A model generated the notes under the pieces. That model saw only the letters and a program-made list of their open reading frames with translations, did not search any database and was not told where the DNA came from. Below, piece by piece: positions 52,530-60,909 of a stretch of DNA of 64,000 bases. The translations under genes were made by a program, and so were the position numbers. Every line of letters begins with the position of its first letter. The first letter of the stretch is position 1. The stretch spans positions 310,001 through 374,000 of the forward strand of contig NZ_JAPSLK010000002.1 in the NCBI RefSeq assembly GCF_031180885.1, in the 5' to 3' direction. This DNA is from Saccharothrix sp. GTDB lineage: Bacteria; Actinomycetota; Actinomycetes; Mycobacteriales; Pseudonocardiaceae.

Positions 52530-53711
52530 ATGACGTTGCCCGACGGCTTGGTGCTGCGCACCGCCGAACCGCGTGACCTCGACCAGATCGGCGCGTTGCT
52601 CGCGGAACGCGGCGAACCCGAGGACGCCGTCGACCACCGCCTGGTGGTGGAGGACCCGGATGCCGGGTGGGAGGCGTGCGCGGTCGTCGTGGACGGTGAC
52701 CGGGTGGTCTCCACCGCGACCCTGCTGGACGAGACGCTGTTCCTCGACGGCGTCAAGATCCCGGCGGGGCAGGTGGAACTGGTCGCCACCGACCGCGACT
52801 ACGAGGGTCGCGGCCTGGTGCGCGCCCTCATGGGCTGGGCGCACGAGCGGTCCGCCACACGCGGGCAGCTCGTGCAGGTGATGCTGGGCATCCCGTACTT
52901 CTACCGGCTGTTCGGGTACACGTACGCGATCCCCATCTCACCGGTCCGGCCCGTGGTGGGCACGGCGTCCGCCGACGGCTACACCGTGCGGGAGGCGACG
53001 TTCGACGACATCCCGGCCCTGCACCGGCTCCAGGAGGCCGAGCAGGCACGGGCGGACCTCTCGATGCCGCACTCGCCCAGTCTGTGGCGGTGGCTGATCG
53101 CGCGCGACGGCAGCACGCAGTGGCTGGTGGAACGGGACGGCGTGCCGGTCGGCACCGGTCGCTCGACGCCGCCGGACGAGGGTGTGCAGCTGTGCGAGGT
53201 CGCGGCGACGGAGGCCGGCGCGGTGCACGCGCTCCTGGCGCACACCGGGGCGACGGAGGCGAACGAACGTCCGGGCACAGTGGCGGGCGAGGCGTTGGAA
53301 CCGTTCCTGGGGCCGGCACCGGAGGAGGCGAACTCGTACTACGTGCGGGTGCCCGACCCGGTGGCGTTGCTGGACCACCTGCGCCCCGTGTTCGGGCGGC
53401 GCTTGGCCAAGTCGCCGTTCGCGGACGCGGAGGGCGAGGCCGTCGTGTCGTTCTACCGCTCCCACGTGCGCCTGCCTTACCACGCCGGCGAGGTGGGTGC
53501 GGTGGTCGCGGGCGGCACCATGCAGGCCCCGGGCGCTGCGGGCGGCTGCGGCGTGGCACCGGACATGCTGGCGTCCCTGCTGTTCGGCCCGCACGGCCTG
53601 CGCGGCCTGACCGCCCGCCAGCCGGACGTCTACCCCGGCCCGAACGCCGACCTGATGCACACCCTGTTCCCGCCAGTCCGCGCCGACCTCATGACGTTCT
53701 ACATGCCCTGA
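52530..53711 (+). CDS. GNAT acetyltransferase, Eis-like two-domain form
   Basis: 393 aa. The first GNAT domain (residues ~5-145) has VELVATDRDYEGRGLVRALMGWAHERS, an acetyl-CoA loop of the R-G-x-x type, and IPYFYRLFGYTYAI. A second degenerate GNAT half (~150-260) starts YTVREATFDDIPALHRLQEA. The C-terminal part (~260-393) is of unclear fold. Size and tandem build recall Eis, but the C-terminal SCP2 domain is not convincing. ATG 52530; an AGGAGG at 52503-52508 is 21 bp away, too far for normal spacing. Confidence 0.75.
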   Translation: MTLPDGLVLRTAEPRDLDQIGALLAERGEPEDAVDHRLVVEDPDAGWEACAVVVDGDRVVSTATLLDETLFLDGVKIPAGQVELVATDRDYEGRGLVRALMGWAHERSATRGQLVQVMLGIPYFYRLFGYTYAIPISPVRPVVGTASADGYTVREATFDDIPALHRLQEAEQARADLSMPHSPSLWRWLIARDGSTQWLVERDGVPVGTGRSTPPDEGVQLCEVAATEAGAVHALLAHTGATEANERPGTVAGEALEPFLGPAPEEANSYYVRVPDPVALLDHLRPVFGRRLAKSPFADAEGEAVVSFYRSHVRLPYHAGEVGAVVAGGTMQAPGAAGGCGVAPDMLASLLFGPHGLRGLTARQPDVYPGPNADLMHTLFPPVRADLMTFYMP

Positions 53712-53740
53712 ACTCCGTGCCCTGAAGCCGACACGCCCCG

Positions 53741-53830
53741 AGACGTCAGGTGCCGAGACGTCAGGTGCCGAGACGTCAGGTGCCGAGACGTCAGGTGCCG
53801 AGACGTCAGGTGCCGAGACGTCAGGTGCCG
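53741..53830. repeat. Six perfect 15-bp tandem repeats at the 3' end of the LysE gene
   Basis: AGACGTCAGGTGCCG repeated six times without change. Read on the minus strand each unit contains GGCACCTGA, the last two codons plus stop of the LysE gene; the gene's own stop lies in the last unit. Confidence 0.95.
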
Positions 53831-54429
53831 TAGCCGGCGAACTCGATGCCCAGCGCGACCCCGGCCAGTGCGAGCAACACGCCCGCGCTCGTCAGGGCGC
53901 GCCGATACCCGACGTCGCTCAACCGACGCCGGCCGCGCGCAACCAGGACGGCGATGACGACCTTGCCACCGATGAGCATCACGTAGAAACCGACCAGCAG
54001 TGCCACGGCTGCCCCCGCCGACGCGCGCCACGTGGTGATCGTCAGCGGGCCGAGGGCGGTGGCCCAGGCAATCCACGGGTGTGGGCTGAGGAGGTTCACC
54101 AGCGCGGCTCGGCGCAGGGCGTCGCCGCCCGCCTCGCCCGAGGCGTCGAGGGTGGCGGTCCGCGCCTCGCGCACGGTCTGCACACCGCTCCACACGACGA
54201 ACACCGCGCCCACCACCCCGAGGACGCCCAGCGCCCGCGCCGGGAGGCGGTCGAGCAAGAGAACCGTCACGCCGACCACCACCGCGTCGGACAGCAGCGG
54301 CGCGCACGCCGCCAACGCGCCGGCCCGCCACCCCGAGCGCAGCGCCGACGTCACGACCAGCACCAACAGCGGTCCGGGGCTGATGCTCGCCGCCAAGCCG
54401 AAGGTGAGTCCGAGCCCCAGTGCGTCCAC
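53821..54429 (-). CDS. LysE-family amino-acid or metabolite exporter
   Basis: 202 aa with six predicted helices. Family opening ALGLGLTFGLAASISPGPLLVLVV (the SPGP motif) and the second conserved block AALVNLLSPHPWIAWATALG (NLLSP/NPK-like) are clear. LysE/RhtB exporters remove excess amino acids. GTG 54429 gives the normal start; the frame to 54600 has no membrane segment. Divergent from the FhuF-like gene, only 19 bp apart. The stop falls inside the tandem array. Confidence 0.85.
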   Translation of the reverse strand: MDALGLGLTFGLAASISPGPLLVLVVTSALRSGWRAGALAACAPLLSDAVVVGVTVLLLDRLPARALGVLGVVGAVFVVWSGVQTVREARTATLDASGEAGGDALRRAALVNLLSPHPWIAWATALGPLTITTWRASAGAAVALLVGFYVMLIGGKVVIAVLVARGRRRLSDVGYRRALTSAGVLLALAGVALGIEFAGYGT

Positions 54430-54442
54430 GGGCGGCAGACTA

Positions 54443-54454
54443 GGACACGTGTCC
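54443..54454. promoter_or_regulatory. 12-bp palindrome over the FhuF-like start codon
   Basis: GGACACGTGTCC is a perfect palindrome and includes the GTG start at 54449. It occupies the 19-bp gap between divergent start codons, so one bound protein could affect both genes. Chance occurrence cannot be excluded. Confidence 0.35.
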
Positions 54455-55111
54455 GACTTCGCCGCCGTGCTGTCCACCCTGCGCCGGGTCCGCGGTCTCA
54501 GCCCGTTCTTCGCCCTCGACCTCGGCCGTCCCGGCGACGACTGGCACCCCGGTGCCGCCCTCCTCGACGGCCCCGCCCTGCCCCGGACCCTCGACGCCAT
54601 CGCCGAGCGGTACCGAACAATCGAACGGCGGGTCGCCGCGTCGCTGTTCTTCCTCAGCTACACCGCCCGCCTGCTGTGCCCGACCGCCGCCGCACACGCC
54701 GTCGACGGCGTCGCCCCCGACATCCGCCCCGAAAACCTGTGGTGGCACTACGGACCGGACGGCCTGCGGGTGCGGATCGATCAAGCCACGCCGGGCGTCG
54801 GCATCGCGGAGTCGCTGGAACCGGTCGTCGAGGCGGTGCGAGCTGTGGTCCCGGTGGCCCGAGGACTCCTGTGGGGCAACGCCGCTTCCTCGATCGCCGG
54901 CGCACTGAAAACCGTCGCCCGCAGCGGAACCGCGTCGGCGGAACACTGCGTGGCCGTCGCCGAACGCCTGCTCTCGCAACCACCCCTCAAAGGCTCGGGC
55001 GACTTCATCCCGTTCCCCGGCGAGGTCGCCTTCCGCCGCCGAAGCTGCTGCCTCTACTACCGCCTCGACGGCGGCGGAACCTGCGGCGACTGCCCTCTGC
55101 CCGCACGCTGA
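54449..55111 (+). CDS. (2Fe-2S)-binding FhuF-like ferric siderophore reductase
   Basis: 220 aa. The C-terminal cysteines SCCLYYRLDGGGTCGDCPLP match the FhuF cluster pattern (CC-x10-C-x2-C). The body has VAASLFFLSYTARLLCPTAAAHAV and LLWGNAASSIAGAL, as in actinobacterial FhuF-like proteins, which reduce Fe(III) in siderophores in the cytosol. GTG 54449 sits inside the palindrome GGACACGTGTCC (54443-54454), pointing to a leaderless mRNA and possible iron-type control. No siderophore genes are near. Confidence 0.85.
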   Translation: MSDFAAVLSTLRRVRGLSPFFALDLGRPGDDWHPGAALLDGPALPRTLDAIAERYRTIERRVAASLFFLSYTARLLCPTAAAHAVDGVAPDIRPENLWWHYGPDGLRVRIDQATPGVGIAESLEPVVEAVRAVVPVARGLLWGNAASSIAGALKTVARSGTASAEHCVAVAERLLSQPPLKGSGDFIPFPGEVAFRRRSCCLYYRLDGGGTCGDCPLPAR

Positions 55112-55189
55112 GCGCCCACCCGGCACACTCGCCGCTGCGGACGTGAGGTGAATGACAACTCGTCTGGTCGGTTGTGCCCGGACGTAGTG

Positions 55190-55355
55190 GACCTTTACGG
55201 TTCCACCGCCGCAGTGGACGGGAAGCCGGTGGGAATCCGGCGCGGTCCTCGCCACTGTGACCGGGGAGCCAACCCGCCGAGAACGTCACTGGTCGCACCG
55301 TGCGGCTGGGAAGACGCGGGGACGGTGTCGATCCGGGAGTCAGGAGACCGGCTGC
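55190..55355 (+). ncRNA. Cobalamin riboswitch
   Basis: The core GGGAAGCCGGTGGGAATCCGG at 55220-55240, continuing into CGCGGTCCTCGCCACTGTGA (to 55260), is the conserved B12-aptamer heart. The 3' side has GGGAAGACG and AGTCAGGAGACCGGC (55338-55352), the B12-box-like end. It ends about 45 bp before cbtB. Cobalamin binding is expected to shut off the cobalt transporter genes. The exact 5' edge is uncertain. Confidence 0.92.
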
Positions 55356-55401
55356 GGCGCGAGTTGTTGTTGACCTTCCACGAGGTATGGAGGAGGCCGT
55401 C

Positions 55402-55587
55402 ATGACGAGCCCCGCGCACCACCTTTCCCCTCCCATCCCCCGGTGGGCCTATGCCGTCGCGCTGGTCGCGCTGATGGTGACCTGGCTCGTCCTCCAGGAG
55501 AACGGCATCGCGCTCGGCCACGCCGCCGAGTCGCTGCACGAGTTCTTCCACGACGGGCGCCACGCGCTCGGCGTCCCGTGCCACTAG
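55402..55587 (+). CDS. cbtB: Cobalt transporter subunit CbtB
   Basis: 61 aa. One transmembrane helix (AYAVALVALMVTWLVLQENG) and a His-rich metal-binding tail (GHAAESLHEFFHDGRHALGVPCH), the hallmark of CbtB. ATG 55402 follows GGAGG. It lies behind a cobalamin riboswitch and 10 bp before cbtA. Works with CbtA in cobalt uptake for B12 synthesis. Confidence 0.93.
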   Translation: MTSPAHHLSPPIPRWAYAVALVALMVTWLVLQENGIALGHAAESLHEFFHDGRHALGVPCH

Positions 55588-55597
55588 GCACCCGACC

Positions 55598-56353
55598 ATG
55601 ACCACGTACAAGGGCGTGCTGCTGCGCGGGATCGGCGCGGGCGGCATCGCCGGACTCTTGGCGGGCCTGGTGGGGCTCGTCGTCGTGGAGGTGCCCATCC
55701 GGGCGGCGCTGGCCGTCGAGGAGGCACGTGCCGCCGCGGAACCCGCGGCGGAATCGGGACACGACCACGGTGAACTGTTCGGTCGCGGCACCCAGGTGGT
55801 CGGCGGCGTGCTGGCGGCGGTGATCGTCGGCCTGGCGATCGGCGCCCTGTTCGCCACCGCCTACGCGGGCGCCCGCCGCTGGTTCGTCGACCGCCCGCCG
55901 TTCACCCGGAGCGTCACCCTGGCCGCGGCGGCCTTCGGCGCGGCGGCCCTGCTGCCCGCGGTGAAGTACCCGGCCAACCCGCCCGCGGTGGGCAACCCGG
56001 ACACGGTCGACTACCGGACGGTCCTCTACCTGGGCGTCATCGCGGCCGGCCTGCTGGTCGTCTTCGGATCGAGCTACCTGGCATCCCGCCTGACCCACCT
56101 GCCCGCGCCGATCCGCTCGACGGTGGTCGCCCTGGCGGCGATCGCCGGCGTGACGGTGATCCTGCTGGCCTTCCCCGCACCTCCGGACGCCATCCCGGCG
56201 GACATGCCCAGCGACGTCCTCTGGGACTTCCGCCTGGCTTCCCTGGCCGAAACCGCCACGCTGTGGCTGGGCCTGGGCGTGGTGTTCGGCCTGCTGATCG
56301 ACCCGTCGGTCCGCAAGACCACGGCCAAGCCCCAGGCGGCCTTGGCGGCATGA
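55598..56353 (+). CDS. cbtA: Cobalt transporter subunit CbtA
   Basis: 251 aa with about six helices. Family features: GVLLRGIGAGGIAGLLAGLVG at the start, a His-containing loop (ESGHDHGELFGRGTQVVGG), LLPAVKYPANPPAVGNPDTV and the C-terminal LASLAETATLWLGLGVVFGLL. Full length. Expressed with cbtB under riboswitch control; a hairpin terminator follows within 10 bp. It likely supplies cobalt for cobalamin, used by MetH encoded nearby. Confidence 0.93.
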   Translation: MTTYKGVLLRGIGAGGIAGLLAGLVGLVVVEVPIRAALAVEEARAAAEPAAESGHDHGELFGRGTQVVGGVLAAVIVGLAIGALFATAYAGARRWFVDRPPFTRSVTLAAAAFGAAALLPAVKYPANPPAVGNPDTVDYRTVLYLGVIAAGLLVVFGSSYLASRLTHLPAPIRSTVVALAAIAGVTVILLAFPAPPDAIPADMPSDVLWDFRLASLAETATLWLGLGVVFGLLIDPSVRKTTAKPQAALAA

Positions 56354-56358
56354 CCGAA

Positions 56359-56398
56359 GCGGTTCCGGGCAGACTTCGACACACCTGCCCGGAACCGC
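56359..56398 (+). terminator. Terminator of cbtBA
   Basis: Perfect 14-bp stem (GCGGTTCCGGGCAG with CTGCCCGGAACCGC), 12-nt loop, starting 5 bp after the cbtA stop. The following ~60 bp repeat GCCGAAA(A)TTCCGGACCGCCC(G/A)C twice. Confidence 0.82.
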
Positions 56399-56634
56399 CC
56401 ACGCCGAAAATTCCGGACCGCCCGCGCCGAAATTCCGGACCGCCCGCGCCGAAAAATGTCGTACCCCGCCGGCAAAATAAAAACAGGGGTCCCCTTGGCG
56501 GGGACGCTTGCGGCAGCGTTCGGTGCCGGCGGTCAAGGCGCGGGCGGTCAAGGCGCGGGCGGTCAAGGCGCTGGCATCAGGGCGCTGGCATCAGGGCGCG
56601 GGCGGTCAGGGCGCGGGTCAGGGCGCGGGCGGTG
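56399..56634. other. Gene-free spacer between cbtA and the HAD gene
   Basis: Holds a direct repeat of CGCCGAAATTCCGGACCGCCC-type sequence (56401-56450), an unusually AT-rich patch (AAAATAAAAACA near 56472), a short GGGGTCCCC...GGGGAC hairpin (about 56487-56508) and the 15-bp tandem array. No credible gene on either strand. Confidence 0.6.
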
Positions 56635-56638
56635 TCAG
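56528..56638. repeat. 15-bp degenerate tandem array at the 3' end of the HAD gene
   Basis: Units of GGCGGTCAAGGCGCG (three at 56528-56572), then variants of 14, 15 and 12 bp (GGCATCAGGGCGCT, GGCGGTCAGGGCGCG, GGTCAGGGCGCG). It runs up to and includes the HAD stop codon region (56635-56637). Confidence 0.85.
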
Positions 56639-57294
56639 GTGGGCAGCGAGGCGAGTACGTCGTAGTCCACGCCTACCAACGACTCGCGGAAGATCCGTCG
56701 CTCCCCCGCCGGAACCGGCACGTCGCACGGCACCACCAGCACCGTGCAGCCCGCGGCCACCGCCGAAGCGACACCGGTCGGCGAGTCCTCGATGGCGACG
56801 CAGCGGGAAGCGTCCACGCCCAGCAGGCGTGCGGCCTTCAGGTACGGGTCGGGCAAAGGCTTGTTGCGGCCCTCGACCTCGTCGCCGCACACGGTCACGT
56901 CGAACAACTCACGGCCGATGGTGTCCAGGGCGACCTCGGTCAAGCCGCGCTCGGTGGACGTCACCAGAGCCATCGGCACACCGGAAGCACGCACCGCGCG
57001 CAAAGCGTCCTGGGCGCCCGGACGCCACGGCAGGCCAGCGCGGAACAGTTCCTCGGTGCGCCGCATGATCCACGCCGCGCCGTCCGCGGTCTCCTCCGGC
57101 GTCGGCACCACGCCGACCTCGGCGAACAGCAACGCCATCGTCGTCGGCACGTTGGACCCGATCATCGCCTGCCGGGTCTCCAGCGACAGGCTCCCGCCCA
57201 GCTTCTCGGCGAACTCGTAGAGCGGGACGTCCCACAGCTTCTCCGAGTCCAGCAGTGTGCCGTCCATGTCCCACAGCACGGCCTCGACGGTCAT
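56635..57294 (-). CDS. HAD-superfamily hydrolase (beta-phosphoglucomutase/phosphatase type)
   Basis: 219 aa. HAD motif I is EAVLWDMDGTLLDSEKLW (nucleophile and acid/base Asp, residues ~9-11), motif II VTSTERG, motif III Lys in EGRNKPLPDPYLKAA and motif IV CVAIEDSPTGVASAVAAG. The helical cap between motifs I and II puts it in subfamily I. It dephosphorylates or isomerises a small sugar phosphate or nucleotide. ATG 57294 has GAGAGGGG upstream; it follows metH by 26 bp on the same strand and is probably co-transcribed. Confidence 0.9.
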   Translation of the reverse strand: MTVEAVLWDMDGTLLDSEKLWDVPLYEFAEKLGGSLSLETRQAMIGSNVPTTMALLFAEVGVVPTPEETADGAAWIMRRTEELFRAGLPWRPGAQDALRAVRASGVPMALVTSTERGLTEVALDTIGRELFDVTVCGDEVEGRNKPLPDPYLKAARLLGVDASRCVAIEDSPTGVASAVAAGCTVLVVPCDVPVPAGERRIFRESLVGVDYDVLASLPT

Positions 57295-57320
57295 GCCGCC
57301 CCTCTCCACAAGTCCCGCCC

Positions 57321-60300
57321 TCACGCGTTGAAGTACTTCGCCTCGGGGTGGTGCGCCACGAACGCGTCCGTCGACTGCTCCGGGTGCAACTGCAACTCCT
57401 CGGACAGCTCGACCCCGATCCGCCCCGGCTCCAGCAGGTCCACGACCTTGACCCGGTCCTCCATGTTCGGGCACGCCCCGTACCCCAGGCTGTAGCGGGC
57501 GCCCCGGTAGCCGAGCTTGAAGAACTCCTCGACGTCCGACGGGTCCTCCGCCGCCACCGAACCGCCGTCCGGCCAGCGCAGCTCCTCGCGGATCCGGCGG
57601 TGCCAGTACTCGGCCAGCGCCTCGGTGAGCTGGACGCCCAGGCCGTGCACCTCCAGGTACTCCCGGTAGGAGTCCTTGGCGAACAGCTCACCCGCGTAGT
57701 CCGCGATCGGCTGCCCCATCGTGACCAGGTGGAACGCGATCACGTCCACCTCGCCCGCCGACCGCGGCCGCCAGAAGTCCGCCAGGCACAACCTCCGATC
57801 CCGCTTCTGGCGCGGGAACGTGAACCGGGTGCGTTCCGGGGCGTCGAGCGACGGCTCCGTGAGCACCACCAGGTCGTTCCCCTCCGACACGCAGGGGAAA
57901 TAGCCGTAGACGACGGCCGCGTGCGCGAGCACGCCCTCGGTGGCCAGCCGGTCCAGCCAGTACCGCAGACGCGGCCGGCCCTCGGTCTCCACCAGTTCCT
58001 CGTAGGTCGGCCCGCCGCCGCGCGCACCGCGCAGACCCCACTGGCCCATGAACGTGGCCCGCTCGTCGAGCATCGCCGAGTACTCCGCGACCGGCACGCC
58101 CTTCACCACCCGCGTCCCCCAGAACGGCGGGGTCGGGATCGGCACGTCCACCGCCACGTCCGAACGGCCGGACACCAGGGGTTCTTCAGGGGCAGCCGCC
58201 TTGCGGGAGGCCGCGATGCGCAGCGAACGCTCGCGCCGGGCCTTGCGTTCCGCCGCCTTCCGCTCCGCCTCCGGGTCGACCAACGGCGCCTCACCGCGCT
58301 TGGCCGCCATGATCGCGTCCATCAGCCGCAGCCCCTCGAACGCGTCCCGCGCGTAGCGGACGTCGCCCAGGTACGTCTCGGCCAGGTCGTTCTCGACATA
58401 AGCCCTGGTCAGCGCCGCGCCACCGAGCAGAACCGGCCACCGCGCGGCGACACCGCGCGAGTTCATCTCCTCCAGGTTCTCCTTCATGACCACCGTGGAC
58501 TTGACCAGCAGGCCGGACATGCCGATGGCGTCGGCGCGGTGCTCCTCGGCGGCGTCCAGGATCGCGTTGATCGGCTGCTTGATGCCGATGTTCACGACCT
58601 CGTAGCCGTTGTTGGACAGGATGATGTCCACCAGGTTCTTGCCGATGTCGTGCACGTCGCCCTTGACCGTGGCCAGCACGATCCGGCCCTTGCCGCCGTC
58701 CTCGGAGCGCTCCATGTGGGGCTCCAGGTAGGCCACGGCGGCCTTCATGACCTCGGCGGACTGGAGCACGAACGGCAACTGCATCTGGCCGGAACCGAAC
58801 AGCTCGCCGACGGTCTTCATGCCCGACAGCAGGGTGTCGTTGATGATCTGCAACGCCGGGCGCTCCGCGAGCGCCGCGTCGAGGTCGGCTTCCAGCCCGT
58901 TGCGCTCGCCATCGATGATCCGCCGCTCCAGCCGCGCGAACAGCGGCAACGCGGCCAGTTCCGCGGCCCGAGACGCCTTCGACGAGGACGTGCTGACGCC
59001 CTCGAACAGCTCCATCAGCCGCTGCAACGGGTCGTAACCGTCGCGCCGGCGGTCGTAGACCAGGTCCAGCGCCACCGCGCGCTGCTCGTCGGGGATGCGC
59101 GCCATCGGCACGATCTTGGAGGCGTGCACGATCGCGGTGTCCAGCCCGGCCTGCACGCACTCGTGCAGGAACACCGAGTTCAGCACCTGCCGCGCGGCCG
59201 GGTTCAGGCCGAAGGACACGTTCGAGATGCCCAGCGTGGTCTGCACGTCCGGGTAGCGGCGCTTCAGCTCGCGGATCGCGTTGATGGTCTCCAGGCCGTC
59301 CCGGCGCACCTCCTCCTGGCCGGTGGAGATGGGGAAGGTCAGGCAGTCGATGATGATGTCGCTGGTCCGCACGCCCCAGTTGCGGGTCAGGTCCTCGATC
59401 AGCCGGACCGCCACGCGCAGCTTCCACTCGGCAGTGCGGGCCTGGCCCTCCTCGTCGATGCACAGCCCGACGACGGCCGCGCCGTGCTCGGACACCAGCC
59501 GCATGATGCGCTGGAACCGGGAGTCCGGGCCGTCGCCGTCCTCGTAGTTGACCGAGTTGACCGCGCACCGCCCGCCCAGGCACTCCAGTCCCGCCTGGAG
59601 CACATCAGGCTCGGTCGAGTCCAGCATGATCGGCAACGTCGAGGCGGTGGCCAGGCGGGAGGCCAGCGCGCGCATGTCCGCCGCGCCGTCGCGGCCCACG
59701 TAGTCGACGTTGAGGTCGAGCAGGTGGGCGCCGTCGCGGGTCTGGTCGCGGGCGATCTCGACGCAGTCCTCGAACCGGTCGGCGAGCATGGCCTCGCGGA
59801 ACGCCTTGGAGCCGTTGGCGTTGGTCCGCTCGCCGATCATCAGCACGGACGCGTCCTGGCGGAACGGCACCGCCTGGTAAAGCGATGACACGCCCGGCTC
59901 GGGGCGTGGGCGGCGGGCGGTGGGCCTGTGGTCGCGCACCGCGTCCACGACCTGGCGGACGTGCTCGGTGGTGGTGCCGCAGCAGCCGCCGACCAGCCGC
60001 ACGCCGAACTCCGTCACGAACCCGGACAAAGCGGACGCCAGTTCGTCGGGCGTCAACGGGTACACCGCGCCGCGCGGACCCAACTCGGGCAGACCGGCGT
60101 TGGGCATCACCGACAGCGGGACGCGGGCGTGCTTGGCCAGTTGCCGCAGGTGTTCGCTCATCTCGGCGGGGCCGGTGGCGCAGTTCAGGCCGATCAGGTC
60201 GACGCCCAGCGGTTCCAGCGCGTTGAGGGCCGCGCCGATCTCGGAGCCGAGCAGCATGGTGCCGGTGGTCTCCACGGTGACCTGCGCGATGATCGGCACG

Positions 60301-60860
60301 GTGACGCCCTCGGCGGCCATCGCCCGCTTCGCGCCGATGATGGCGGCCTTGGTCTGGAGCAGGTCCTGGGAGGTCTCGACGATCACCACGTCCGTGCCGC
60401 CGACCAGCAGTCCGCGCACCTGCTCGACGTAGGCGTCCCGGAGCGTGGCGAACGGGGCGTGGCCCAGGGTGGGCAGCTTGGTGCCGGGGCCGACCGAACC
60501 CAGCACGAAGCGGGGGCGGTTCGGTTCGGCGAACTCGTCGGCCACCTCGCGGGCCAGTTCGGCGCCCGCGCGGGACAGTTCGAAGATCCGGTCCTGGATG
60601 CCGTACTCGGCCAGGTTGGCCAGGTTCGCCCCGAACGTGTTGGTCTCCACCGCGTCCGCGCCGGCCTCCAGGTAGCCCCGGTGGACCTGCCGCACGACGT
60701 CCGGCCGGGTCACGTTCAAGATCTCGTTGCAACCTTCGTGACCTGCGAAGTCGTCCAGGGTGAGGTCGACGGCCTGGAGCATCGTGCCCATCGCGCCGTC
60801 CGCCACGACCACGCGGTCGGCCAAGGTCTCCAGGAATGGCGACGAGACACGATCGGGCAT
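57321..60860 (-). CDS. metH: Cobalamin-dependent methionine synthase
   Basis: 1179 aa, all four modules. Homocysteine module (~1-320) with zinc ligands in LIGLNCATGP and VRLVGGCCGTTTEH. Pterin/folate module (~340-620) with SVLMIGERTNANGSKAF. Cobalamin module (~640-890) with VKGDVHDIGKNLVDIILSN (the DxHxxG His ligand), MSGLLVKSTVVM and VLLGGAALT. Activation module (~930-1179) with RYSLGYGACPNMEDRVKV. Methylates homocysteine from methyl-tetrahydrofolate. Equivalent of Rv2124c. A cobalt importer under a B12 riboswitch lies 1 kb downstream. Confidence 0.97.
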   Translation of the reverse strand: MPDRVSSPFLETLADRVVVADGAMGTMLQAVDLTLDDFAGHEGCNEILNVTRPDVVRQVHRGYLEAGADAVETNTFGANLANLAEYGIQDRIFELSRAGAELAREVADEFAEPNRPRFVLGSVGPGTKLPTLGHAPFATLRDAYVEQVRGLLVGGTDVVIVETSQDLLQTKAAIIGAKRAMAAEGVTVPIIAQVTVETTGTMLLGSEIGAALNALEPLGVDLIGLNCATGPAEMSEHLRQLAKHARVPLSVMPNAGLPELGPRGAVYPLTPDELASALSGFVTEFGVRLVGGCCGTTTEHVRQVVDAVRDHRPTARRPRPEPGVSSLYQAVPFRQDASVLMIGERTNANGSKAFREAMLADRFEDCVEIARDQTRDGAHLLDLNVDYVGRDGAADMRALASRLATASTLPIMLDSTEPDVLQAGLECLGGRCAVNSVNYEDGDGPDSRFQRIMRLVSEHGAAVVGLCIDEEGQARTAEWKLRVAVRLIEDLTRNWGVRTSDIIIDCLTFPISTGQEEVRRDGLETINAIRELKRRYPDVQTTLGISNVSFGLNPAARQVLNSVFLHECVQAGLDTAIVHASKIVPMARIPDEQRAVALDLVYDRRRDGYDPLQRLMELFEGVSTSSSKASRAAELAALPLFARLERRIIDGERNGLEADLDAALAERPALQIINDTLLSGMKTVGELFGSGQMQLPFVLQSAEVMKAAVAYLEPHMERSEDGGKGRIVLATVKGDVHDIGKNLVDIILSNNGYEVVNIGIKQPINAILDAAEEHRADAIGMSGLLVKSTVVMKENLEEMNSRGVAARWPVLLGGAALTRAYVENDLAETYLGDVRYARDAFEGLRLMDAIMAAKRGEAPLVDPEAERKAAERKARRERSLRIAASRKAAAPEEPLVSGRSDVAVDVPIPTPPFWGTRVVKGVPVAEYSAMLDERATFMGQWGLRGARGGGPTYEELVETEGRPRLRYWLDRLATEGVLAHAAVVYGYFPCVSEGNDLVVLTEPSLDAPERTRFTFPRQKRDRRLCLADFWRPRSAGEVDVIAFHLVTMGQPIADYAGELFAKDSYREYLEVHGLGVQLTEALAEYWHRRIREELRWPDGGSVAAEDPSDVEEFFKLGYRGARYSLGYGACPNMEDRVKVVDLLEPGRIGVELSEELQLHPEQSTDAFVAHHPEAKYFNA

Positions 60861-60909
60861 GGGCCAAGCCTACGGCGTGGGTCCGCGCCGGTGGTCGTAG
60901 GCTGACCCG

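Noticed and set aside
57255..59888. 877-codon open frame on the plus strand across metH
   Set aside because: Same Val/His/Gln/Arg-rich shadow composition opposite a gene with complete methionine synthase motifs.
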